DNA of 64,000 bases. Origin: an uncultured Christensenellaceae bacterium. GTDB lineage: Bacteria > Bacillota > Clostridia > Christensenellales > Pumilibacteraceae. Shown here piece after piece: positions 25,291-33,505 of the stretch (its first letter is position 1; the number at the start of each line of letters is the position of its first letter). Below the pieces are notes generated by a model. It saw only the letters and a list, made by a program, of their open reading frames with translations, was not told the DNA's origin and searched no databases. Both the position numbers and the translations under genes were made by a program. The DNA lies in assembly GCA_910587455.1 (NCBI GenBank), contig CAJULK010000003.1, positions 110,636 to 174,635 on the forward strand, in the 5' to 3' direction.

Positions 25291-25704
25291 ATGAAAAGAC
25301 GCGACGCGCGCGAGCTTACATTCAAATTAACATACGAAATGGTTATGACGGGTGAGTTCAATCCCGATACACTGGACGGGCTCGCTTCGGATTTGCCAAA
25401 GAAAGCGGAGATCGACGACGATTCGCGCAAATATATTTCGTCTGCCGTGTCGGGTATTCGGGAGCACCGCGACGAGCTTAAAGCGCTTATAACCAAATAT
25501 GCGCGGGGATACGAGTTCGATAGGATATATAAAACGGACCTTGCCGTATTGTACCTTGCATGTTACGAGCTTTTATATACTGATACGCCGCGGGCGGTAA
25601 TAGTCAACGAAGCTGTCGAACTCGCCAAAAGCTATTCGGACGTGCAGAGTTATTCGTTCGTTAACGGTATTCTCGCTTCGGTGATCAAGGGCGATTCCGA
25701 ATAG
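25291..25704 (+). CDS. nusB: Transcription antitermination protein NusB
   Basis: NusB is an all-helical RNA-binding protein that joins NusE in rRNA antitermination. The 137-residue product starts MKRRDARELTFKLTYEMVMT and has FDRIYKTDLAVLYLACYELLY, then the conserved PRAVIVNEAVELAKSY and FVNGILASVI. AGGAGA precedes the ATG. It is followed by folD, matching the Bacillus order nusB-folD-xseA-xseB. Confidence 0.95.
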   Translation: MKRRDARELTFKLTYEMVMTGEFNPDTLDGLASDLPKKAEIDDDSRKYISSAVSGIREHRDELKALITKYARGYEFDRIYKTDLAVLYLACYELLYTDTPRAVIVNEAVELAKSYSDVQSYSFVNGILASVIKGDSE

Positions 25705-25755
25705 TTTCGGATAAAAAACGACGTGCGCGGAGCGTATCCGCAAAAGCGAGGTGTT

Positions 25756-26601
25756 ATGGGTATCGTAATCGACGGTAAAAAAGTTGCGGCGTCCGTTAAA
25801 GAGCGTGTGCGTGCGCGGGCTGTCGAGTTCGAGAGTATTCGCGGTCGCAAGGTTGGACTCGCCGTAATCAAGGCGGGCGACGACCCCGCTTCGGCGATTT
25901 ATGTGCGTAACAAAATCAAAGCGTGCGAAGCGTGCCGCATAGAGTCGTTTTCGTTCGATTTGCCGTCGGATGTCGTTCAAGCCGAGCTGGAGACGCTTAT
26001 CTTAAAACTTAACCGCGACAATAAAGTCGACGGTATTCTCGTTCAACTCCCGTTGCCGAAACATATAAACGAGCGGGCGGTGCTTTCTTTGATTGACCCC
26101 AAAAAGGACGCGGACGGTTTTCATGCCGTCAATGCCGGTAAATTGTTTTTGGGCGAATCGGACGGAACGGTTGCGTGCACGCCGCGCGGCATTATCGAGC
26201 TTATAGAATCCACGGGCGAAAAGATATGCGGAAAGAACGCCGTCGTCATAGGCAGATCCAATATAGTCGGCAAGCCTATAGCGATGCTTCTTCTCAATAA
26301 CAATGCGACCGTGACGGTCTGTCACAGCAAAACCGTTAATATAAAAGAAATTACGCGAAGCGCCGATATCCTTGTCGTCGCAGTCGGCAAAAAGCATTTC
26401 GTTACCGCAGATATGGTAAAACGCGGCGCGATCGTTATAGACGTGGGAATGAACCGCTACGAAGGCGGGCTTTACGGCGATGTCGATTTCGACGGAGCAA
26501 AGGATGTCGCGGGGTATATTACGCCCGTGCCTGGCGGAGTCGGACCGATGACTATCGCAATGCTTCTTCAAAATACCGTAGACGGTGCGTTCCATGAATA
26601 G
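25756..26601 (+). CDS. folD: Methylenetetrahydrofolate dehydrogenase / methenyl-THF cyclohydrolase
   Basis: FolD interconverts 5,10-methylene-, methenyl- and 10-formyl-tetrahydrofolate using NADP. The 281-residue protein shows AIYVRNKIKACE with the catalytic Tyr and Lys, ILVQLPLPKH, DPKKDADGFHA, the NADP loop VVIGRSNIVGKP, and the C-terminal TPVPGGVGPMTIAML. The ATG at 25756 is preceded by GCGAGGTG; an upstream in-frame ATG at 25723 adds non-family residues. Its end overlaps xseA. Confidence 0.96.
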   Translation: MGIVIDGKKVAASVKERVRARAVEFESIRGRKVGLAVIKAGDDPASAIYVRNKIKACEACRIESFSFDLPSDVVQAELETLILKLNRDNKVDGILVQLPLPKHINERAVLSLIDPKKDADGFHAVNAGKLFLGESDGTVACTPRGIIELIESTGEKICGKNAVVIGRSNIVGKPIAMLLLNNNATVTVCHSKTVNIKEITRSADILVVAVGKKHFVTADMVKRGAIVIDVGMNRYEGGLYGDVDFDGAKDVAGYITPVPGGVGPMTIAMLLQNTVDGAFHE

Positions 26602-27835
26602 AACGATGTCGGTACGGCAACTGTCGCTGTACTTAAAAGGTGTATTCGACGACGAGGAACTGTTGCACGACGTAACGCTTACGGGCGAAGTAGCCGAAGT
26701 GTCGTATTCGGACAAGCACACTTTTGCGGTGCTTGCGGACGGCGATGTTTCGATACGTTGCATACATTTTTCGTCGCGCGACGCAATAGAAAAGGGCGCG
26801 CGCGTAGCGCTTCGCGGCAGTGTAAGGTTTTACGACAAGCGCACGGGAGTTACGTTTTGCTATACCGAGTTTTTCGTTGACGGCAAGGGCGATAAAAACG
26901 CGAAATTCATTGCGTTGAAAAACAAGCTCATGGGAATGGGATATTTCGAAAACCGCCCTCGGCTTCCGCGGTACATCGCGGACGTTATCGTCATTACGAG
27001 TCCCGACGGGGCGGCGATACGCGACTTTATGCGCGTTGTTTACGACAAGTGTCCGTTTGTAGGAATAAGAGTATATCCCGTAAAAGTTCAGGGCAGCGAA
27101 GCGGCAAGATCGATAGTGCGCGCTATAAACGATTTACAGCGCGCGCGCACGGACGCGATAGTGCTGTGCCGCGGCGGCGGCAGCGACGAAGATCTCGATT
27201 GCTTTAACGACGAGCAGCTCGCTACAGCCGTGGCTACTTCCCGTATTCCCGTTATTTCGGCGATCGGGCACGAAGTCGATTATACGCTTTGCGATTTCTG
27301 TTCGGGAACTCGCGCGGGTACGCCGTCCATTGCGGGCGAGATAGTTAACGGACGGGCTTTGCGTTTGGCGTCCGACATACAAAACGGATCGAACGCGGTG
27401 CGCAACGGTATGGCGGCGCTTTATACGAAACGGGTAAAGCGCGTGGCGCGATTCGGATCTACGGTGACGAAGGCGGTTAGCGCAAAAGCCGATAACGCAT
27501 TTTACGGGATAGGCAGTATTATGCGCAGAGGATTATATGCGACGCGTGCGAAATTTTATACGCTTACAGGCAGGCTTCAAGCGACGGCGCGCCGACTTAT
27601 GTCGGCCGCCGCGCGTAGGTTTGACGGCAAGCATGCCGCGACAGAAAAACTGTGTGCATTGTTAAAAGCACTCGATCCGAACCGAATCATAGAAAACGGT
27701 TATGCGGCGGTAGTCAAGGACGGCAAGAGCATAAAGAGCGTATCCGAGCTGTCGGACGGCTCCGAGATCACGCTTGTGTTTGCGGACGGTTCGGCTTCCG
27801 CGGTAATAACAAAGTTGAATAAACGCCTAAAATAA
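26594..27835 (+). CDS. xseA: Exodeoxyribonuclease VII large subunit
   Basis: XseA is the catalytic subunit of the single-strand nuclease Exo VII. The 413-residue product has an N-terminal OB fold (LTGEVAEVSYSDKHTFAVL), the catalytic region ITSPDGAAIRDFMRV, AIVLCRGGGSDEDL and VISAIGHEVDYTLCDF followed by GTRAGTPS, and a C-terminal helical region ending in ENGYAAV. Three in-frame starts exist (26585, 26594, 26606). I chose the ATG at 26594, overlapping folD by 8 bases. xseB follows after 12 bases. Confidence 0.95.
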   Translation: MNRTMSVRQLSLYLKGVFDDEELLHDVTLTGEVAEVSYSDKHTFAVLADGDVSIRCIHFSSRDAIEKGARVALRGSVRFYDKRTGVTFCYTEFFVDGKGDKNAKFIALKNKLMGMGYFENRPRLPRYIADVIVITSPDGAAIRDFMRVVYDKCPFVGIRVYPVKVQGSEAARSIVRAINDLQRARTDAIVLCRGGGSDEDLDCFNDEQLATAVATSRIPVISAIGHEVDYTLCDFCSGTRAGTPSIAGEIVNGRALRLASDIQNGSNAVRNGMAALYTKRVKRVARFGSTVTKAVSAKADNAFYGIGSIMRRGLYATRAKFYTLTGRLQATARRLMSAAARRFDGKHAATEKLCALLKALDPNRIIENGYAAVVKDGKSIKSVSELSDGSEITLVFADGSASAVITKLNKRLK

Positions 27836-27847
27836 AAGGGTAAAATC

Positions 27848-28105
27848 ATGAAAGAAGATAAAACAAACATCAATACGTCGGAAAGTTTCGAAATAAAGAT
27901 CGGCAGATTGCAGGCGATAGTGGATAAGCTCGAAGGCGATCCGTCGCTTTCGCTCGAGGACGGTATGGCGCTTTTCGAGGACGGACTTAAGCTCACGAAA
28001 GAATGTGTGGAAGAGCTTAACGTAACGCGCGAGCGTATAGCGGATTTGGACAGACAGCTCGAAACGGTGCTCGAGAATCCGCTTTTCGGTGGTGACAATG
28101 AGTAG
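27848..28105 (+). CDS. xseB: Exodeoxyribonuclease VII small subunit
   Basis: XseB is the short helical partner that coats the XseA arms. The 85-residue product contains SFEIKIGRLQAIVDKLEGD, then LSLEDGMALFEDGLKLTKEC, the conserved core of the family. Length is typical (75-85). Its stop overlaps the ispA ATG region by 8 bases. Confidence 0.93.
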   Translation: MKEDKTNINTSESFEIKIGRLQAIVDKLEGDPSLSLEDGMALFEDGLKLTKECVEELNVTRERIADLDRQLETVLENPLFGGDNE

Positions 28106-29039
28106 CGAACGCTCGGACGCGCGTATTCGTGATTGGCTCAATCAGATAGATGCGCGATTGAAAACAATAATCGACAAAACGGACTACACCGACGAGTTCA
28201 AAGCGATACTCGAGTACGCTCTGTTCCCCGGCGGCAAACGGCTTCGTCCGATTTTGTTTTTGGAGTGGTACGGTTTGTATGCGCCGCCCAACGACGACGC
28301 GCTCGATTTTGCATGCGGTATAGAGCTTATGCACAGTTATTCGCTCATTCACGACGATATGCCGTGTATGGATAACGATGATATACGTCGCGGAAAACCT
28401 ACCGTTCATAAGCGATACGGCGAATGTAACGCACTGCTCGCCGGCGACGCGCTTTTGAATCTTGCATATCGGACAATGATCGCGTCGGCGGGCGATGTAA
28501 GGCTCGGGCTCGAAGTCGTTTCGGAACTTGCCGGCGGCAGCGGACTGATCGGAGGACAGTATCTCGATCTCAATACCAAGCCTGCGACATTGGAAGAACT
28601 TGTAGAAATGTATATCATGAAAACGGGCGCGCTCATATATATCGCGTGTACTTGCGGATATATGTTTGCGCACCGCGGGGAATTCGATAACGCAGGAGAA
28701 TATTACGGCGAGATGCGGTCGTATCTTAAAGAGCGGCGTAAATACGTAAATTATCCCGGCGGAATAGTTGGCTCCAATGGCGGCGAGCCGCCGTCCGAAT
28801 TCGGCGCGGTGCGTCGTTTCGGTTATGCGTTCGGCGTAGCTTTTCAGATCTACGACGATATATCCGAATATATCGGCGGCGAGGGGATCGGAAATCCGAG
28901 CATATTGAGATTTCTCGAGCTTGACGAAGCCAAACAGCTTTTGAACAGTCTTCTCGACTATGCGCTCGGCGGATTGAGTGTGATAGACGGCGATACTTCG
29001 CATTTGTCCGAGCTTGCGCGCAAATTGGTGATCGTATAA
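28098..29039 (+). CDS. ispA: Polyprenyl synthetase (farnesyl diphosphate synthase-like) with altered second motif
   Basis: By position (xseB-ispA-dxs) and fold this is a short-chain trans-prenyl diphosphate synthase. The 313-residue protein has FPGGKRLRP, the first Asp-rich motif IHDDMPCMDNDDIRRG, CNALLAGDALL and the KTGAL helix. The second motif reads FQIYDDISEY instead of the usual FQxxDDILD, and the following GKS loop is replaced by GIGNPS. About 35 extra residues (around 195-230) are inserted before the second motif. It could have altered chain length or activity. Start at ATG 28098; a GTG at 28089 is also in frame. Confidence 0.85.
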   Translation: MSSERSDARIRDWLNQIDARLKTIIDKTDYTDEFKAILEYALFPGGKRLRPILFLEWYGLYAPPNDDALDFACGIELMHSYSLIHDDMPCMDNDDIRRGKPTVHKRYGECNALLAGDALLNLAYRTMIASAGDVRLGLEVVSELAGGSGLIGGQYLDLNTKPATLEELVEMYIMKTGALIYIACTCGYMFAHRGEFDNAGEYYGEMRSYLKERRKYVNYPGGIVGSNGGEPPSEFGAVRRFGYAFGVAFQIYDDISEYIGGEGIGNPSILRFLELDEAKQLLNSLLDYALGGLSVIDGDTSHLSELARKLVIV

Positions 29040-29049
29040 GTAAGGACAG

Positions 29050-30864
29050 ATGGACGACTTAAAGATAAAATCGCCGCAGGATATTAAGCGGTTCGATATA
29101 TCCGAACTTTCCGAGGTTGCGGATTCGATTCGGGAGAAGATCATAGCCACCGTCGAAAACAACGGCGGTCATTTGTCGTCCAATCTCGGCGCCGTCGAAC
29201 TCACCGTCGCGCTGCATTACGTATTCGACTGTCCCGATGACAGAATAGTATTCGACGTCGGACATCAGTCGTATGCTCACAAGATAATTACGGGCAGAGC
29301 CGATAACTTTGACGGACTGCGCAAAAACGGCGGGATATCGGGGTTTCCGCGTCCTGACGAGAGCGAATACGACGTGTTTACGGCAGGGCACGCGTCTACC
29401 TCGTTGTCCGTAGCGCTCGGGTTCGCCGAAGCCGACAGACAAAAAGGCGAGAAACGCAGGACCGTAGCGGTGATAGGCGACGGCGCTTTGACCGGCGGTA
29501 TGGCATACGAAGCTTTGAACGCGATAGGCAGCGAGAAACTGCCTGTTATAATAGTGCTTAATGATAACGAAATGTCTATAAGCAAGAATGTCGGCGCGAT
29601 GAGCAAATATCTTACACGGCTTCGTGCGAGCAAAAAATACTCGCGGCTTAAAAGCGAGATCAGGCGCGCCGTATCGATTATTCCGCTTTTCGGCGACGGT
29701 GCGATCCATGCGCTCGAAAAGGGCAAAGCGCTGTTAAAGCGGATCGTGTTGTCGGGCAAGGTGTTCGAGGGCATGGGCATAACTTACTGCGGACCTTTCG
29801 ACGGGCACAATATAGGCGAGCTTGTAGACGTATTTTCGCAAATGAAAAACAAAGACGCGCCCGTGCTCGTGCACGTAATAACGGATAAGGGCCACGGGCT
29901 TCGAAGCGCAAAAGTAGATCCCGCTCATTCGCACGGAATTTCGTCCGTCAATGCGTCCGACTCCGCTTTGTATTCGGATGTCCTCGGCAAGTTCTTGATA
30001 AAAGCCGCCGATTCCGACGGACGCATAATGGCGGTAACTGCGGCTATGTCTATCGGAACGGGGCTGGAAGAGTTTGCGTTGACTCATCCCGAAAAGTTTA
30101 AGGACGTAGGTATTGCCGAAGAGCATGCCGTAACGTACTGCGCCGCGCTGGCGGCAGGGGGTATGAAGCCGTATTTTGCGGTATATTCCACGTTTTTGCA
30201 ACGCGGTTTCGATCAGCTTATACACGATGTTTGTATAGGTAATTATCCAGTAACGCTGTGTATCGACCGTGCCGGCGTAGTCGGTTCGGACGGCGTGACG
30301 CATCAGGGCGTGTTCGATTTGAGTTATCTTTTGCTCATGCCTAACATGACGGTAATGTGTCCTACGGACGGTGCGGAATTGGAAGCTATGCTTGAATTTT
30401 CGGTCGGGTTCGGTGCTCCGCTCGCTATTCGGTATCCGAAATCGTATGCCTATACGCGCGATCATGCGCCGATAGAATACGGCAAATGGGAGACGGTCAA
30501 AAAATCGCAATCTAACGTATATGTATTGTGTTCGGGCGGGCGCACGCTCGATATAGCCGAAAAAGCGTCAAAAACTCGGAATATGAGTATAGTGAATTGC
30601 CGCTTCGCAAAACCGCTCGATACGGAGTTTTTGAAAAGCATAAACAAGCGAGGAAACATCGTCGTAACAATGGAAGACAACGTATCGCGCGGCGGTTTCG
30701 GCGAGAGCGTTCTCGCATATCTGAACGGCATCGGCAATAATGTCGAATGTAGAATAATCGCGCATAAGGACGAATTCATAGACGACAGAGATGTGGATTC
30801 GTCGCTTGCCGAATCGGGGCTCGCAGTCGAAAACCTTACAAAGCTTATCAAAAGCCTTGAATAA
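29050..30864 (+). CDS. dxs: 1-deoxy-D-xylulose-5-phosphate synthase
   Basis: Dxs condenses pyruvate and glyceraldehyde 3-phosphate to DXP using thiamine diphosphate, the entry to the MEP pathway. The 604-residue protein shows GHQSYAHKIITGR, the ThDP/metal motif GDGALTGGMAYEALN, the transketolase pyrimidine domain with DVGIAEEHAVTYCAALA, DRAGVVGSDGVTHQG, and the C-terminal domain. Length is slightly below the usual 620-640. The tlyA and argR genes that often follow are absent; nadK comes next. Confidence 0.97.
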   Translation: MDDLKIKSPQDIKRFDISELSEVADSIREKIIATVENNGGHLSSNLGAVELTVALHYVFDCPDDRIVFDVGHQSYAHKIITGRADNFDGLRKNGGISGFPRPDESEYDVFTAGHASTSLSVALGFAEADRQKGEKRRTVAVIGDGALTGGMAYEALNAIGSEKLPVIIVLNDNEMSISKNVGAMSKYLTRLRASKKYSRLKSEIRRAVSIIPLFGDGAIHALEKGKALLKRIVLSGKVFEGMGITYCGPFDGHNIGELVDVFSQMKNKDAPVLVHVITDKGHGLRSAKVDPAHSHGISSVNASDSALYSDVLGKFLIKAADSDGRIMAVTAAMSIGTGLEEFALTHPEKFKDVGIAEEHAVTYCAALAAGGMKPYFAVYSTFLQRGFDQLIHDVCIGNYPVTLCIDRAGVVGSDGVTHQGVFDLSYLLLMPNMTVMCPTDGAELEAMLEFSVGFGAPLAIRYPKSYAYTRDHAPIEYGKWETVKKSQSNVYVLCSGGRTLDIAEKASKTRNMSIVNCRFAKPLDTEFLKSINKRGNIVVTMEDNVSRGGFGESVLAYLNGIGNNVECRIIAHKDEFIDDRDVDSSLAESGLAVENLTKLIKSLE

Positions 30865-30885
30865 CGGCGAAAAATGTAGTATAAT
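30857..30885 (+). promoter_or_regulatory. Predicted leaderless promoter for nadK
   Basis: TTGAAT (30857-30862) and TATAAT (30880-30885) are exactly 17 bases apart. The expected transcription start, 7 bases after the -10, is about 30892, between the ATGs at 30890 and 30893, so the nadK mRNA should have little or no leader. The -35 lies inside the end of dxs. Confidence 0.6.
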
Positions 30886-30892
30886 CGGTATG

Positions 30893-31684
30893 ATGAAAAT
30901 CGGAGTTTACAGCAACGTACAAAAAGATCCGACGGGCGATGTGAAAAAACGCGTCTATGCCGCGGCGGAGGAAAACAAGATCGCGGCGGAAGATTTCAAG
31001 GCCGGCGTGCATTACGATTTTATCGTATCGATCGGCGGCGACGGCACGATCTTGCGCGTAGCAAAAAGCTGCGCATTGTCGGAAACGCCCATTTTGGGCG
31101 TTAACAGAGGCACGGTGGGATTTCTTACGGAGATAGAGCCGGACGAGCTTTCTGCGGCGATGAAAAGATTTATTGCGCGCGATTATGTGCTTGAACGCCG
31201 TGCGCTCATCGATGCGCAAATACGCGGCAAACATTATTACGCACTGAATGACGCCGTAGTCCAGCGCTCGGGCGGCGGGCGTATGATATCGATGGAAGTT
31301 CGCGTAAACGGCGAGCGCATTGATAAATTCGCTTGCGACGGCTATATCGCATGCACGCCTACGGGATCGACTGCGTATTCGCTGTCGTCGGGCGGGTCGG
31401 TCATAGGTCCGAACACTCCCGTTATAGCGCTTACGCCTATCAGTCCGCACACGCTTCATGCCCGTCCGATAGTCGTCGGATCGTTCGAAAAGATCTCGAT
31501 GAAGTTATTCGGCGAGCGTGCGGACGTTTATATCGACGGCGAAAAAACGGACGAACTCGAAAACGGCGATACGGTGGAAGTTACGGGTTGGGACAGAAGC
31601 GTCAGCTTCGTGCGGTTCAACAATAAGAGTTTTTATTCGCGGTTGCTGTCCAAACTCAATTCGTGGTCGGAGTCGGAGAACTGA
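30893..31684 (+). CDS. nadK: NAD kinase
   Basis: NadK phosphorylates NAD to NADP. The 263-residue protein has the hallmark VSIGGDGTILRVAKS near residue 48, ILGVNRGTVGFLTE, the conserved DGYIACTPTGSTAYSLSSGG, and ISPHTLHARPIV. ATG at 30893 was chosen because it gives the family start MKIGVYSN; ATG at 30890 is equally possible. No ribosome binding site precedes either one, consistent with the promoter placed directly upstream. The stop overlaps recN (TGATG). Confidence 0.94.
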   Translation: MKIGVYSNVQKDPTGDVKKRVYAAAEENKIAAEDFKAGVHYDFIVSIGGDGTILRVAKSCALSETPILGVNRGTVGFLTEIEPDELSAAMKRFIARDYVLERRALIDAQIRGKHYYALNDAVVQRSGGGRMISMEVRVNGERIDKFACDGYIACTPTGSTAYSLSSGGSVIGPNTPVIALTPISPHTLHARPIVVGSFEKISMKLFGERADVYIDGEKTDELENGDTVEVTGWDRSVSFVRFNNKSFYSRLLSKLNSWSESEN

Positions 31685-33381
31685 TGTTAAAGCGAATTGC
31701 GATACATAATCTCGCTCTTATACGCGAGCTTGAAATAGAGTTTTGTCCGGAACTCAACGTTTTTACGGGCGAGACGGGTGCAGGCAAATCCATTATAGTC
31801 GATTCGCTCATGCTTCTTATCGGCGCGCGTTACGATAAATCGCTTCTCAAGTTCGGTGAGGACAAAGGGTTTGTCGAGGGTGTTTTCGAAACCGATAATA
31901 CAAAGCCGCTCGAAGATCTCGGAATAAGCGACGGCGATGAGGGAATGTTCATCGTAACGCGCAGGTTTTTTAAGGACGGCAAGAACGATATCCGCGTAAA
32001 CGGCAAACAGATCACGACGTCGATGCTGCGCGAGCTTATGCAAAACTATGTGGATATCTACGGTCAAAACGAATATCAATCGCTTTTGAAAGTGACCGAA
32101 CAGCGCAAAATTCTCGATTATTACGTATTTAAGTCCGACGAATCGCCGCTCAAAAAACAACGTGAACTATTCGACGAATACAAGTCGGTAACGGCGGCGA
32201 TGAACGATCTCGGCGACGAGCGTGCTCGGGCGCAGCGGATGGACGTGCTCGGTTATCAGATTGACGAGATCGAGCGAGCCGATGTAAAAGAGGGCGAAGA
32301 AGAAAAACTCGTAGACCGCCGTCACGTATTGCTTGCCGCCGAGCGAATAAAGTCGGCGCTTGCAGAATGTGCAGAAAGGCTCAATGGTGACGACGGAGCG
32401 GGTTCGATGATTTCCGACGCAATACGCGCCATGTCTTCGGTGTCTACGTTCGGCGACGCATACTCGGCGCTCGACGAAAGATTGCGGTCGGCAGCTATAG
32501 AACTCGACGATATAGCTTCGTGCGTGTGCGACGAACTCGATACTATGGATGAAAGCGGCAAAGAACTCGACGCCGTGGTTTCGAGGTTGGATAAAATACG
32601 CGCGCTTAAAAACAAGTACGGCAATTTCACTGCCATGCGCAAGTTCGTAGCGGACGCAAAAGAGGAATTGATACGGCTTTCGGACGGGGAAAAGACGTAC
32701 GGGGAGCTTTGCAAAAAGGAATCCGAGCTTAGACAAAAGCTGTTTGACAGCTGTAACGAACTGTCCGAGCTTAGACGAAAAGGCGCTGCGGAACTTCAAA
32801 AACGCATCGTCGATGAACTTTCCGATCTCGGTATGCCCAATTCGGTTTTCGAAACTGTTTTTTCCGATAACCCCGATTTCGAAAATTTTGCGGAAAGCAT
32901 TACGCCGAACGGGTTTGACGTAATAGAGTTTTATCTCAGTCCCAATGTGGGTCAACCTTTGATGCCGCTTGCAAAAATAATCTCGGGCGGAGAAATGTCG
33001 CGATTTATGCTCGCAGTTAAGTTGATCATCGGCGATCTCGGCGGCATAGGCACAATGATTTTCGACGAGATAGATACGGGCATAAGCGGAGCCGTCGGGC
33101 TCGGCGTGGCAAAAAAACTGTGCCGTTTGTCGCGAGGCAGGCAGGTGCTGTGCGTAACTCATTTGCCGCAAATAGCCGCTATGGCGGACGCCCATTTCTT
33201 TATAGAAAAATCCGAAAAGGACGGTGATACATCTACATATGTTACTCCGCTCGATCGAGACGGACAGGTGGGCGAAGTGTCGAGACTGTCTGGAACGAAA
33301 GGCGTGTCGTCAACGTCGGACAGGAATGCTACGGAACTTAAAGAATGGGGCGACAGATTCAAGACGGAGCTAAAAGACTGA
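31684..33381 (+). CDS. recN: DNA repair protein RecN
   Basis: RecN is an SMC-like ATPase that acts early in double-strand break repair. The 565-residue product has the Walker A GETGAGKS (residues 29-36), two long coiled-coil regions around a short hinge, the ABC signature ISGGEMSRFMLA, and the Walker B region MIFDEIDTGISG. CVTHLPQIAAMADAHF follows as usual. ATG at 31684 shares its A with the nadK stop. In Bacillus argR separates nadK-region genes from recN; it is missing here. recN-spoIVB order is conserved. Confidence 0.96.
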   Translation: MLKRIAIHNLALIRELEIEFCPELNVFTGETGAGKSIIVDSLMLLIGARYDKSLLKFGEDKGFVEGVFETDNTKPLEDLGISDGDEGMFIVTRRFFKDGKNDIRVNGKQITTSMLRELMQNYVDIYGQNEYQSLLKVTEQRKILDYYVFKSDESPLKKQRELFDEYKSVTAAMNDLGDERARAQRMDVLGYQIDEIERADVKEGEEEKLVDRRHVLLAAERIKSALAECAERLNGDDGAGSMISDAIRAMSSVSTFGDAYSALDERLRSAAIELDDIASCVCDELDTMDESGKELDAVVSRLDKIRALKNKYGNFTAMRKFVADAKEELIRLSDGEKTYGELCKKESELRQKLFDSCNELSELRRKGAAELQKRIVDELSDLGMPNSVFETVFSDNPDFENFAESITPNGFDVIEFYLSPNVGQPLMPLAKIISGGEMSRFMLAVKLIIGDLGGIGTMIFDEIDTGISGAVGLGVAKKLCRLSRGRQVLCVTHLPQIAAMADAHFFIEKSEKDGDTSTYVTPLDRDGQVGEVSRLSGTKGVSSTSDRNATELKEWGDRFKTELKD

Positions 33382-33403
33382 CATCGTGCAATCATATAAA
33401 ATC

Positions 33404-33448
33404 GCATAATAGAAAACGTAAGATACACTCTTTCGTTTTTTATTATGC
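33404..33448 (+). repeat. Inverted repeat between recN and spoIVB, probable terminator
   Basis: GCATAATA plus G and AAAACG (33404-33418) pairs with CGTTTT, T and TATTATGC (33434-33448), giving a 15-bp stem with one G-T wobble and a 15-base loop. A six-T run follows at 33455-33460 rather than directly after the stem. It may terminate recN or serve as a regulatory palindrome upstream of spoIVB. Confidence 0.55.
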
Positions 33449-33505
33449 GCGAGCTTTTTTCGGATTTTTGTATATAATTCGACAAGCGGCAAAAACTAAA
33501 AAAGT

